64,000 nt of DNA from Epithemia pelagica (Eukaryota > Bacillariophyta > Bacillariophyceae > Surirellales > Surirellaceae). Location: the NCBI GenBank assembly GCA_946965045.2, contig OX337234.1, positions 744,001 to 808,000 on the forward strand, written 5' to 3'. Shown here piece by piece: positions 40,347 through 50,721 of the stretch (position 1 is the first letter of the stretch; every line of letters begins with the position of its first letter). Position numbers and translations under genes: made by a program. The notes below the pieces were generated by a model, which saw only the letters and a list, made by a program, of their open reading frames with translations, ran no database searches and was not told the origin of the DNA.

Positions 40347-41414
40347 AACACATGAGACAACCGCATCTCCAATGTCGTATAAGACATCCGGGCAAAATAA
40401 TGCGTCTGGTCATGATCGCCTGTGTTTTGACCCTCAAAGCCAACCCGAAATGCCCAGGTATCAAAAGCACTCGGTATCTTTAAATCATGGTTGAAAGCCT
40501 TTTTTCTCTTGAACTTCCTGTGGCCTTGTCGCTCGGGTAGGTGCCAGCTACAGTTAGGACGACAACAGCATGCGGAGAGCTGCAAATGTCCAATACGGTT
40601 AGCGTGGAGGCCTCAGAACCATTCTGTGCACACAAAATAGATGGCCTCCCGTTTCAAAATAGTGAAAGCCGTCACCTAGAACGATTCTAATATCACAATT
40701 CGAAAATCAGCAACACAACCGATTGGAATACCGCCTTCGTAGACTTGGCCAAACGCGTAGGGGAGCAAACAAGAGGAGCAAAGCTGCCAAACATTTTGTG
40801 GACCCTGATCGTTGCCCTCATCGCTGGATAGATGCTTTGAGCAGATCGTGCATCTTTATTTCGGCACTCTGCTGCTTCTGTCGTTGTCGCTTGCATATTC
40901 CATGACTGAATGGGCTTGATGCATGCTCTCACTCTTTCAGGTGCAACGACCAAAAGGTCTTTGCTGTTCAACGTCAGTCCGTCGTCTCGGCTTTAGTAAT
41001 CCAACTGTAACTGTGGGCAATGAGATATTCTTGATTGGAGCAAGGACAATGATCAACAGCAAACGTCGGTCACGCAGTGATCATAACGATAGCCCAGGTG
41101 CGTTGAAGAAAGATAGTCGGTTTGGAAAGTATTACAAAATGAAGTCTGTTGGTCTATACCTGAAGGAGCCCTTCGCAATGTCATGACTCGAGACAGTGTA
41201 GACCTTGATTGGGAGAAGAACTATGAAGACCACATATCGAAGCCCGCATGTGATTCCATGGATGGTCCTGCCTAAAAGATAACGAACGATTCTCAAAGTT
41301 AATCTGTAGGTTTACCGGACGGTGCCGCAATTAACGCAATGACAAGGGAAGATGTTGACCCGAGGGCTCTGGAATTAGACTGGGACAAGAAATATGAAGC
41401 AAAACACTGGAAGA

Positions 41415-41420
41415 GGAAAT
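41415..41420 (+). repeat. Copia-2 target site duplication, left
   Basis: GGAAAT, repeated at 47725-47730; present once in the empty site of the other units. Six bases, where five is usual for Copia. Confidence 0.9.
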
Positions 41421-41889
41421 TGTTCAAAATAATGAGATATGGTCAGTGAATGAAGAAGTGCGACCAATATTCGGAACCGGCATTCGGAAGTAGAAGATTC
41501 GACCGACAAGAGACGAGTACCATCTTACCATCGTTATTCCAAAACAGAACAAATGAACCAATGGGCCGACCAAGTCTCATTTGGAGCAACGCGTCATCAA
41601 CAATAACGGCCCAAACAAGTCCAATACATAGAGAAACGAGATCCTATGGCATCCCATAACTGTCGTCGTCTAAACATTCTGACAGGCAAGAACGGGCTGG
41701 ACGACGATACATAGGAAACCAAGATGCAACAAAATCGCAAAAGATCTCCAATCTACTTTATCCAACGGCCGATGATCCAACGGATCACGGCCATCGCTAC
41801 GAGTAGAAGTAAAGACTAAGCACACAACTTAACTTTGTTTTACACGGGTTGAGCTCGTTCTTGTTGCCCACGGTAGCAGGAAAACAACA
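41421..41889 (+). repeat. Copia-2 5' LTR
   Basis: 469 bp, TGTTCAAAATAATG...AAAACAACA. G in CCAACGGATCAC where the 3' LTR has C. Confidence 0.95.
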
Positions 41890-41905
41890 CGCTTCCTCTG
41901 CGCTG
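41890..41905 (-). other. Copia-2 primer binding site, likely internal tRNA-iMet type
   Basis: CGCTTCCTCTGCGCTG abuts the LTR. Its reverse complement, CAGCGCAGAGGAAGCG, resembles the D-arm of eukaryotic initiator tRNA-Met (GGCGCAGnGGAAGCG) rather than any tRNA 3' end (no TGG first). This fits priming by a cleaved tRNA fragment, as known for Drosophila copia and Ty5. Confidence 0.5.
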
Positions 41906-41939
41906 TTACAGCTAAAACGTTGTCAATTCATCATCCACC

Positions 41940-43196
41940 ATGGCCGCAAATTTTGCCCTTTCACCCGCTCATGCCAACGCCAATCAAGTGATCAACTTCA
42001 CGACGGCAGGAGGAGCGAAGTTTTACAAGCAAGCGATTCGCGGATTGTACGATAGCGGAGATCTCTACGACCTTGAAGCCGACGGACTCAAGACGTTCCT
42101 TGATACTCTCCAAGACAGGATCGTTGAACAAAACTGGACTTCGATCTTTGCAATTCCAGAAGCGATCGCTGCCCCCGCCGCCAATCTTCGTTTGCTCACC
42201 AGCGAGTACGGTCGTGTCTCCTTGCAACAAGTCCGTGCCTATGTTGAACACTTCAATGGAGCCAATCGTCAGACACAGAATGCATACATGGCATACACTT
42301 GCATTATGTCATCACTTACCGACGACGCCAAGGCACAGGTCAATATTCGACGCGAAGACTTCACTATCGATGGGCGTGGTTCCGGACCCCTTCTCCTCAA
42401 GGTTTTGATCTCGTTGGCACATGTGGACACCGAAGCCACCGTTATGGTTCTACGCCAACGCCTGGCTGACCTTCACATCTATATTATGGATGTGAACGCG
42501 GACATCGCCAAGTTTAATTTCTACGTAGACGAGACGCTTCGGGCTCTCAACGCGCGCGGCGAGCAGACGCTCGACCTTCTACCGAATCTATTTAAGGCGT
42601 ACGAAACCGTGAACGACGATAACTTTCTCGAGTTCATTCGTCGCAAAAAGAACGCATATGAAGAAGGAGACAATCCAGGACTGACCCCGCGTCAACTAAT
42701 GAGCGTTGCTCGCACCAAGTACCAGACGCTCGTGGAACAGAAGAAATGGCAAGCTCTCTCGGCACGCGACCAGAAATTGATCGCACTTGAAGCATCCGTG
42801 AATAAACTCAAGGAACAGAAACGCAAGACTAACCCCAGTGACCAGAAGAAACAGACAAGCAAAGGGAAGACGGACAAGGCAACTGACAACGATAAGGCCT
42901 GGCTTACGGTGGGACCAAAGAGTGGTCAGTCCGAGACGAAGGAAGTCAACGGAAAAATGTGGTACTGGTGCAAGTGGCACGGAAAGTGGTCGACCAACAA
43001 AAACCACACGTCCGCAACGTGTAACGGACGTGGTCTGACAGGAGATAAGAAACGGGCCTACGACGCAGCCCACGAGAACAGCGATGATACCACGTCTGAG
43101 AACACGGGAACGAACCCAGGACTCCGCCTTGCTAGCGCCTTAGCCGGTGCTACCCACGATGAAGACGATGACAGCGACAACAGCACCGACGAGTGA
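41940..43196 (+). CDS. gag: Copia-2 Gag
   Basis: 418 residues; ATG at 41940 in an ACCATGG context, 50 nt after the LTR. Residues 1-290 form the helical capsid-like part; a Lys-rich coiled stretch (LEASVNKLKEQKRK) follows, then a knuckle-like C-x2-H-x8-H-x4-C motif (CKWHGKWSTNKNHTSATC) instead of CCHC, and an acidic tail (HDEDDDSDNSTDE). It ends at a single TGA (43194-43196) that is in the same frame as pol. Confidence 0.85.
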   Translation: MAANFALSPAHANANQVINFTTAGGAKFYKQAIRGLYDSGDLYDLEADGLKTFLDTLQDRIVEQNWTSIFAIPEAIAAPAANLRLLTSEYGRVSLQQVRAYVEHFNGANRQTQNAYMAYTCIMSSLTDDAKAQVNIRREDFTIDGRGSGPLLLKVLISLAHVDTEATVMVLRQRLADLHIYIMDVNADIAKFNFYVDETLRALNARGEQTLDLLPNLFKAYETVNDDNFLEFIRRKKNAYEEGDNPGLTPRQLMSVARTKYQTLVEQKKWQALSARDQKLIALEASVNKLKEQKRKTNPSDQKKQTSKGKTDKATDNDKAWLTVGPKSGQSETKEVNGKMWYWCKWHGKWSTNKNHTSATCNGRGLTGDKKRAYDAAHENSDDTTSENTGTNPGLRLASALAGATHDEDDDSDNSTDE

Positions 43197-43223
43197 CAAC
43201 CAAACCCGGGATGGTTCCCCGGG
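43194..43223 (+). promoter_or_regulatory. Candidate stop-readthrough signal between gag and pol
   Basis: UGA followed by C, an 8-nt spacer CAACCAAA (43197-43204), then a hairpin with stem CCCGGG (43205-43210 and 43218-43223) and loop ATGGTTC. A second possible pairing is GGCTGC (43222-43227) with GCAGCT (43240-43245). The spacer length and UGA-C context match known readthrough signals. Untested. Confidence 0.6.
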
Positions 43224-46200
43224 CTGCACGACGTGATCAAGCAGCTCGTTTACACAGTATTAGTGACGATCCTTTTATCAAGTTACACTATGCTGTGCTA
43301 CGGGCTATGGTGTCCTAGGTGCTACCACCTGGAGTCAGTCCTAGACTACGTCCAAAGGCTATGCGACTCCATAGCGACCTCTCTCGCGACCAAAATCAAA
43401 GTAAAGAAGAAACGAAGAATCGACCATGGCCGGAGACGACGGAGAACTAACTATACAGGACTCCTCCGGGCATTATGCATGGCAACGATACTGACTTCGA
43501 CAACCGGACAAGTTACTCACCGAGCGGCTCACGAAGTCGGCTTTGATACCGACAGCAGGAAAGTCTTGATTGACAATTGCGCAACCGCGTCAATTACGAA
43601 CGACATACAAGACTGCTGCACCAAACCAATCAAAATCAAACGAAAGGTCAAGGGAGTAGCAGGAACATATCAACCAGATATATACGAGACGACGATACGA
43701 TGGGATATCGAGGACGACGACGGCAAGATCCATACGATCACGCTCCCAAGGTCCTTCTACATCCCATCGACTCCAACCAAACTGCTTTCGCCCCAACATT
43801 GGGCACAAACAGCAAAAGATATCAAACCCTTGCCGAGAGGAACACGATGCGTGACATATAGCAACGCTATTGAATTGATTTGGGGGCAAGGACTCTTCAA
43901 ACGGACGATTCCATTGAAACAACGAGGTTCAAATGTGGGTGAGTTTACGACTGCCCCAGGATACACAAAATACGAAGCGTTTTGCAAAAAGGCAGGCACG
44001 ACAATCCAGCAAGAGGACAACAAGCCCTTGCTGGTCAACAACGCAAACCTCATTGAAGACGACGACGAATCCATCATGGAACGGTCTCCATCAACAATGG
44101 ACCAAGATGAGGGAGACGACTGGAGCATTGACGAAAATCACAAGAATCTTGACGACGAACAAAATGAACATTATTTTCCAACAAGAGATGTACCGATGAC
44201 TACCGAGTTCCTCATAGACCCCAGCGATACCGTACATGTGATTCCTAATGAAGAAGAGGTACTCCCCGAAAGTCCAACGCTCGAGTTACTCCGAACGCAT
44301 CATAGAATGGGTCACCTGTCGATGGCGAAAATCCAAAGCCTTGCACGACAGGGAGGACTCCCAAAGCGACTTGCAAACTGTAAGGTCCCGGTCTGTACGG
44401 CGTGTATGTACGGGAAAGCTACGCGACGTCCCTGGCGAATCAAAGGTCATCGTGGAACACTAGATACCATGACGTCACCGGGACAATGTGTGTCAGTCGA
44501 CCAAATGATATCAAAGACTCCGGGTTACATTGCGCACCTACGAGGGACTCCCACACGGGACAGATATAGGGTGGCTACGGTTTTCGTCGACCACTTCTCA
44601 GGGGTAGGCTATGTACACCTTCAACGGAGTACATCAGCTAAAGACACGATCGAAGCTAAAGAACGGTTTGAAGCTTGGGCAGACACTCACGGAGTCAAGA
44701 TCCGACATTATCATGCCGATAACGGCATCTTTGCCGACAATAAATTCCGGGAAGCAGTACAAATGAAGAATCAACGATTAACTTTTAGTGGGGTTAATGC
44801 TCATTTTCAAAGTGGCATGGCCGAACGACGTATAAGAGAACTACAAGAATCAGGAAGAACAATGCTGATACACGCCCAACGACGCTGGCCTAGTACAGTG
44901 ACGACGAACCTATGGCCCTACGCAGTCCGCTATGCCAACGACATGTTCAATGAGGCACCAATGAAGAAACACAAAGAAAAGACGCCAATGGAACTATTTA
45001 CAGGTTCAACGGTGAGATTCAATACACGACTCGCACATACGTTCGGATGCCCAGCATACGTACTCGACAACGAATTACAAAGCGGAACTCCAATTCCCAA
45101 ATGGTCCGAACGAGCTCGAGTTGGCATTTTCTTGGGCTATTCTCCCCAACATGCAAGGACAATCGGGCTTATCTTATCCCTTTCTTCCGGATTGACGTCA
45201 CCTCAATTTCATGTTCAATACGATGACCAATTTGAAACCATACGCAAGAGTTTTGGAGAGGCCCAACCAATATCTCAATGGCAGTATAAGGCAGGGTTCA
45301 CAAAAACCAAGCCACGCATGAGGGAGAATCAACCACGCGTGGAATTCGGAAGTACAACGACGTCATCCCGACGTGAGACCGACGTTACGATACCCGAAGA
45401 CAGGGACCAAACTAACGATGCTAACCCGCCAATCGAAGAACGAGAAACTATGCCAGAGCATGAGGGAGCTAGGCGGTCCCAACGTACTCCTCGTCGAACG
45501 CAACGATATCAAGACTACTTGACTTCGCTCCAAGAACCCGAAGACGCGATCGGAGAAGTAGCTATCACAGCTAAACCAACTGTGACAGTCAAAACGGCTC
45601 AAGCTAACAGCAATCCAGATGTTATGTACTGGCATGAAGCGATGAAACAAGAGGATCGAGCGGAATTCATAAAGGCAGCACAGAAAGAAGTACAAGATCA
45701 TAGCGATAATGGGCTATGGGAGGTGGTCAAGCGAAAGGACATTCCAAAAGGAGCGCTAATCTCTCGAGGAGTGTGGAGTTGCGTCCGAAAGAGAAGACTA
45801 AAAACTAGAGAAGTCTACAAATGGAAATCCAGATTGGCATACGATGGATCCATGCAAGAAAAGGGGGTTAACTATTGGGAAACCTACGCTCCCGTGATTC
45901 AATGGCCCGTCGTCAGATTCATCCTAACTATGGCACTCACACAAGGATGGCACATCAAACAGGTAGATTATGTGCTGGCATATACACAAGCAGTCGCCGA
46001 GACTGATATGTACATGGAAGCGCCGAAAAGTTTCACCTTCGATACAAAAGGAAACCAGCGAGCAGAGGACTATGTCCTCAAGATCAAGCAAAATTACTAT
46101 GGGCAGAAGCAGGGTGCTCGAGTATGGAATCAACACCTCGTGGAACGACTTAAGCAAGTCGGTTTCCAACAAAGTGCACACGACGAGTGCCTCTTTTACC

Positions 46201-47228
46201 ATGGTAAATGCGTATACATTTTGTATACGGACGATTCCTTATTGTTGGGTCCCGAAAAAGAAGAACTCGACCGGTTGATTGTTACAATGGAGAATAGTGG
46301 TCTGAAAATGACCTATGAAGACGGAGTCAACGATTTTCTTGGGGTCAACATCGACAGAAAAGAAGATGGCACCATCCACTTGACTCAACCACATTTAATT
46401 GACTCAATCCTCCAAGACCTTCACCTTGCCGCCGAATCAACAAAGAAGAAGGAAACACCGGCACCAACCACAGTACGCTTGAGACAAGACCAAGACGGGA
46501 AAGCGTTTGATCACCATTTCCATTACAGGTCGGCGATCGGGAAACTCAACTTCCTGGAAAAGAGCACGAGACCAGATATTAGTTTCGCCGTCCACCAATG
46601 TGCTAGATTTTGCGAAAACCCAAAAGCAATTCATGGGAAAGCAGTCAAACACATAGCACGTTACCTCGCCGGAACACGAAAGCAAGGAGTGATACTCAAA
46701 CCCGACACCACGAAATCTTTCCAAGTATTCGCCGACGCGGATTTTGCAGGAAATTTTAACAAGCTCGACCACCCAAACAAGGACATGGCTCGGTCTCGAA
46801 CGGGATTTGTGGTCTTCTATGCAGGTTGCCCCATCCTCTGGCAATCAAAACTGCAGTCAGAGATAGCCTTATCAACCACGGAAGCAGAGATCATCAGTTT
46901 GTCGCACGCACTACGTACCGTCATTCCGTTGATGGCCATTACTCGTGAGATGAAGGAGTTGGGATTCCCTATTCTCTCTACGACGCCCAATATACACTGC
47001 AAGGCCTTTGAAGATAACAGTGGTGCAGTCGAACTCGCAACTATATACAAGTACAGACCCAGAACACGGTATCTGTGCACCAAGTTGTTCCATTTCAAAT
47101 CTTTTGTGGAACGAAAAGAGATCGAGATTCACCCGTGCGCGACAGACGATCAGACTGCGGATATCTTCACTAAATCACTCAACGAATCATCGTTCGAGAA
47201 ACATCGCAAGAGTATACAAAGATGGTAA
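43197..47228 (+). CDS. pol: Copia-2 Pol: protease, integrase, RT, RNase H
   Basis: Same frame as gag, open from the codon after TGA to TAA at 47226-47228. The first ATG is not near the start, so expression probably needs readthrough. Order: a hydrophobic segment (LVYTVLVTILLSSYTMLCYGL), a basic stretch, the protease with D-N-C-A (Asp codon 43572) in place of D-S/T-G-A; the HHCC finger (about 44298-44410); integrase with Asp at 44499, Asp at 44718 and Glu at 44823; RT with Y-T-D-D (46224-46235) instead of YVDD; RNase H with FADADFAG, LSTTEAE and EDNSGA. All catalytic carboxylates are present, so the copy may be active. Confidence 0.9.
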   Translation, partial: QPNPGWFPGLHDVIKQLVYTVLVTILLSSYTMLCYGLWCPRCYHLESVLDYVQRLCDSIATSLATKIKVKKKRRIDHGRRRRRTNYTGLLRALCMATILTSTTGQVTHRAAHEVGFDTDSRKVLIDNCATASITNDIQDCCTKPIKIKRKVKGVAGTYQPDIYETTIRWDIEDDDGKIHTITLPRSFYIPSTPTKLLSPQHWAQTAKDIKPLPRGTRCVTYSNAIELIWGQGLFKRTIPLKQRGSNVGEFTTAPGYTKYEAFCKKAGTTIQQEDNKPLLVNNANLIEDDDESIMERSPSTMDQDEGDDWSIDENHKNLDDEQNEHYFPTRDVPMTTEFLIDPSDTVHVIPNEEEVLPESPTLELLRTHHRMGHLSMAKIQSLARQGGLPKRLANCKVPVCTACMYGKATRRPWRIKGHRGTLDTMTSPGQCVSVDQMISKTPGYIAHLRGTPTRDRYRVATVFVDHFSGVGYVHLQRSTSAKDTIEAKERFEAWADTHGVKIRHYHADNGIFADNKFREAVQMKNQRLTFSGVNAHFQSGMAERRIRELQESGRTMLIHAQRRWPSTVTTNLWPYAVRYANDMFNEAPMKKHKEKTPMELFTGSTVRFNTRLAHTFGCPAYVLDNELQSGTPIPKWSERARVGIFLGYSPQHARTIGLILSLSSGLTSPQFHVQYDDQFETIRKSFGEAQPISQWQYKAGFTKTKPRMRENQPRVEFGSTTTSSRRETDVTIPEDRDQTNDANPPIEERETMPEHEGARRSQRTPRRTQRYQDYLTSLQEPEDAIGEVAITAKPTVTVKTAQANSNPDVMYWHEAMKQEDRAEFIKAAQKEVQDHSDNGLWEVVKRKDIPKGALISRGVWSCVRKRRLKTREVYKWKSRLAYDGSMQEKGVNYWETYAPVIQWPVVRFILTMALTQGWHIKQVDYVLAYTQAVAETDMYMEAPKSFTFDTKGNQRAEDYVLKIKQNYYGQKQGARVWNQHLVERLKQVGFQQSAHDECLFYHGKCVYILYTDDSLLLGPEKEELDRLIVTMENSGLKMTYEDGVNDFLGVNIDRKEDGTIHLTQPHLIDSILQDLHLAAESTKKKETPAPTTVRLRQDQDGKAFDHHFHYRSAIGKLNFLEKSTRPDISFAVHQCARFCENPKAIHGKAVKHIARYLAGTRKQGVILKPDTTKSFQVFADADFAGNFNKLDHPNKDMARSRTGFVVFYAGCPILWQSKLQSEIALSTTEAEIISLSHALRTVIPLMAITREMKELGFPILSTTPNIHCKAFEDNSGAVELATIYKYRPRTRYLCTKLFHFKSFVERKEIEIHPCATDDQTADIFTKSLNESSFEKHRKSIQRW

Positions 47229-47246
47229 CATCGACTCTACTCGGCC

Positions 47247-47255
47247 GAGAGGGAG
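47247..47255 (+). other. Copia-2 polypurine tract
   Basis: GAGAGGGAG immediately before the 3' LTR. Confidence 0.9.
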
Positions 47256-47724
47256 TGTTCAAAATAATGAGATATGGTCAGTGAATGAAGAAGTGCGACC
47301 AATATTCGGAACCGGCATTCGGAAGTAGAAGATTCGACCGACAAGAGACGAGTACCATCTTACCATCGTTATTCCAAAACAGAACAAATGAACCAATGGG
47401 CCGACCAAGTCTCATTTGGAGCAACGCGTCATCAACAATAACGGCCCAAACAAGTCCAATACATAGAGAAACGAGATCCTATGGCATCCCATAACTGTCG
47501 TCGTCTAAACATTCTGACAGGCAAGAACGGGCTGGACGACGATACATAGGAAACCAAGATGCAACAAAATCGCAAAAGATCTCCAATCTACTTTATCCAA
47601 CGGCCGATGATCCAACGCATCACGGCCATCGCTACGAGTAGAAGTAAAGACTAAGCACACAACTTAACTTTGTTTTACACGGGTTGAGCTCGTTCTTGTT
47701 GCCCACGGTAGCAGGAAAACAACA
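47256..47724 (+). repeat. Copia-2 3' LTR
   Basis: 469 bp; one base differs from the 5' LTR (C in CCAACGCATCAC). Confidence 0.95.
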
Positions 47725-47730
47725 GGAAAT
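47725..47730 (+). repeat. Copia-2 target site duplication, right
   Basis: GGAAAT, matching 41415-41420. Confidence 0.9.
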
Positions 47731-48982
47731 CTGTTGGCTTACCCGACGGATGTTGTGATATGAGAGAGCTTGGATTTAGAACGTCAATTCTAGGCGACAG
47801 CGTTGGAGAAAAAGACCAGTGTGCTACAATATTTGGTCAAGTTGGGATGAAAAACGATGAAGAGCTCCTCAAGTTCAGGAAAGATCTAGAGCATGCGAAA
47901 AAAACCAAGTCTGTACTCATGGCAGCGATTTCATCGAAGGCTGAGACACAATAAGATGCTTCAAACAACGGAAAGCCGGATTGATGGCTGCAAAAGCATC
48001 TAAAGGGCAACCCAAAGATGTCAAGCCCTCCGATGGGGAAAATCCGGATTGATGGCAGCGATTGCTGCAAAAAGGTCCCAAAACGACAATGACTCTAACG
48101 ACTAAGGAGGGAGATCTGGATTGATGGTGGCCATTGCCGTCTTGGTGCCGAAGAATGACACCGCAGATGCTAACAATGATGGAGCAGGATTGGTTGGCTG
48201 CAAATGCCGCCAGAGCGCCATATCATGAGAGCACCAAGAATGACAAAGCGGGATTGATGGCCGCGATTTCCAACAAGGCACCGAAAAATACCAGTAACTC
48301 GAATGACAGAGGAGGAAGAGCTGCCTTAGTGGCCACCAAGGGGCCGAAGAATGAAATGTTCCAGTCTTAGTTAACCAACTACTTGGAGAAACTCGTGTTG
48401 TAACTCCATCGTTTTGTTCAAAGATAGAGCCACTTGCTATTCACACTATTGTTAGAACTTGACGCAGTAGGCAGTTCCAGTCAAACTGTGATAGTGGACA
48501 GCTACTACCGGCAACAAGAATAGCAACAAGTCGGTCACCATTCGGTCCAACTATAGTGACCTGGGTATGCGTGATTTGCCGATGCTCATGGCGGACACTC
48601 AATCGGCACGTCGTCCACTACGGGGTTGGGCGTCACATTCACCAAGGAAGCAGGGTCAGGAGAAGCCTGGATTGAAGCCGGACCCCCGAATCGAGGTGCC
48701 AGTTCTTCGAGATCGACCCTTCCTTGGCCAAGCTAGGATTCAATCAAGCTACCTAGGTAGTATCCATGCCCAGATAGGGGGGATTGAGGTCTTTTGATTC
48801 CTTCATTACAATCGATTTCAGTGTTTTGAGTACATAGGCCAATTTTATTACCGAAATAGTGGGAACTTGATCTAACGACCCGGATACGTCGAACCAATTT
48901 ATCATTTTGCGTTCCAACGGCCACTACATGTAGAGAACTGCAATCTGCATTCTTGCCCTCAGTAGAGAAGCTGCTGCTACTA

Positions 48983-50386
48983 CTAGGAACGAATCGATCC
49001 ACCTCGTCTTGCATAAATGGTAAAGTAACCCTCTGGAATACCATTCTGTTGCTGCTTTGATGATCTCTTGTGGTTATCCACTCGCTTTGGAGCTTCTTCG
49101 TCGTAGAAGACAACCCGCCTGGGACTCCCGCTGGTCAACGACCCCAAGAAAGGCTCTTCTTCAAATCGGACGAGCTCGCATGGACTAAAACAAACAGTTT
49201 CCTCAATGCCATAGAGATGTCGAATTCCCATTGATTTCAAAGTAGTGAGACTTACAACAAAGAATGGCTTGTGTTCCCAAGAGTTTTGGATGAGAAACTC
49301 TAAATCTCCATTCACGAGACGAGCGCCCACGACAAGAACGGCATGGTTGGGGTTGAGAAACTGTGCGGACTGTTCCTCATGCCACGGCGCGCGAAATAGC
49401 AAATCGTCACTGTCGATAAGCTCTTGTGTGACCTTCAATCCCTCAATCATGTATGCACCGTTTGTCTGCAGTGTCTCTGAGAAAAGGTCAAAGAGCGTAC
49501 GAGCTCTGAGACAGGAAATTGGAATTTTGTGGTTGACTTCTATCTCGGGATTCTGTTCCTGCAGGAGTCTTTTGGCATGAGGCTCTAAATGGCCACCGTC
49601 GCCGCGAAAGATATTGGAAAAGATCTCTTTGGGGGAGAATCTGTTCCGCATGTACCGACACACATTGATGTGTTTGTACTTTGGCTCTTTCTCCACAACA
49701 TCATCCGAGGAGCTAGTTCTTTTCTTTACTCGTTGAAGTTCGCCCAAGTAGTAAATGGCGTTCGCCACCACGACAGCGTAGCAGATCGTTGAGTCTTGTC
49801 GCTGGTATCGGAGAAAGGGTTTGACACCTTCATCAAAAAGGGTTACCTTGGTTTCGGATTTTTCGGTACCCCATTCTGGATGGCGTTGAAGAAAGTCTGC
49901 AAATTTCGAATGACCAGAATCACCAGAGTCTTCTTCGTCGCCTTTCTTCCGGACAAAGGCATCAAGTCTCTTTCCAAATGCAGACTCGGGATCCATTACA
50001 GCGTCGATGAGATTTTGGAATATACAGTTTGGGTCTTTTTGAACTAGTTCAGGCTGCTTCTTGAGCAGGAGGAACGCTGCCTTGACCTTTTGGATTCCGG
50101 TGAGTGTGCTCCATTCATGGCGACTAGCAAGAGAATTCCATTCGACAGCTATAGCGTGAATAGGACGGTCCGATAACTTTGCTTGGGGAGGTGTACATTT
50201 GTTCTGCTGAAAGAGGTCGTGGACCGTCTTTAGTCGAGTCTTTGGAGACTGAATACTTCCCGTCGTCTCTTCTTCCTCGTCAGCCTCGGTGGACGCCGTT
50301 ACACTTTGAAGATCGGGAATATCCTCAAACTTGCTCCAGTCCATACTCTCAACAGTCTCGTGATTGTTGATGGCTTCTTGACTCAT
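48983..50386 (-). CDS. Papain-like cysteine peptidase, copy E (U3)
   Basis: 467 residues. Differs from C and D by Leu for Ile in TLFDLF (residue 301), a variant it shares with F and G, so it looks intermediate. Catalytic residues unchanged. Confidence 0.75.
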   Translation of the reverse strand: MSQEAINNHETVESMDWSKFEDIPDLQSVTASTEADEEEETTGSIQSPKTRLKTVHDLFQQNKCTPPQAKLSDRPIHAIAVEWNSLASRHEWSTLTGIQKVKAAFLLLKKQPELVQKDPNCIFQNLIDAVMDPESAFGKRLDAFVRKKGDEEDSGDSGHSKFADFLQRHPEWGTEKSETKVTLFDEGVKPFLRYQRQDSTICYAVVVANAIYYLGELQRVKKRTSSSDDVVEKEPKYKHINVCRYMRNRFSPKEIFSNIFRGDGGHLEPHAKRLLQEQNPEIEVNHKIPISCLRARTLFDLFSETLQTNGAYMIEGLKVTQELIDSDDLLFRAPWHEEQSAQFLNPNHAVLVVGARLVNGDLEFLIQNSWEHKPFFVVSLTTLKSMGIRHLYGIEETVCFSPCELVRFEEEPFLGSLTSGSPRRVVFYDEEAPKRVDNHKRSSKQQQNGIPEGYFTIYARRGGSIRS

Positions 50387-50721
50387 TGTGTAATACTTTC
50401 GGTCCTGATCAATATATGAAAAGCAAGAACTCAGACCGTGGACAAAGTTCTACCTTAGTTGTCTTCTTGTGATTTTGGGACTGTGAGAGGCGTTTCGCAG
50501 TTTCGTTTTCGATCGTGGAGGAACACATTGCGCTGCGGGATTAGACTCTCGGAATCGAACGACGTGCAGGCGCGTTTACGCTCCCCCTTTTGTTGTTGTG
50601 AGCCACACAAAACGGCGATCGATTTCCTAGTAAAGGTAGATCCATGGAACGCTAGGCGGACCTGACTGGAATTTTCAAAGCAATAAAAGGTATACTGTAG
50701 CGGTCCATTCCTTTGCTGTTT

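Larger units (their letters stand above)
41421..47724 (+). mobile_element. Copia-2: complete young Ty1/Copia retrotransposon
   Basis: 6,304 bp with two 469 bp LTRs (TG...CA) that differ at one base, primer site, gag, pol and polypurine tract in order. The empty site is visible in U1, U2, U4, U5 and U6, so insertion followed array formation. No frameshift is seen; the only interruption is a UGA between gag and pol. Confidence 0.97.
40923..48370 (+). pseudogene. Decayed VGLP/GLMAAI-motif gene, U3, interrupted
   Basis: Parts 40923-41420 and 47725-48370 belong together; Copia-2 entered between KHWKRK and SVGLPDG, in the second motif region. The gene was already broken in the sister units, so the insertion did not kill it. 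Confidence 0.4.
39421..50669. repeat. Array unit U3, split by Copia-2
   Basis: 39421-41420 and 47725-50669 join to a normal unit once Copia-2 and one copy of the 6 bp target duplication are removed; the remaining 4,939 bp lacks the extra C, as in U1. Confidence 0.95.
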
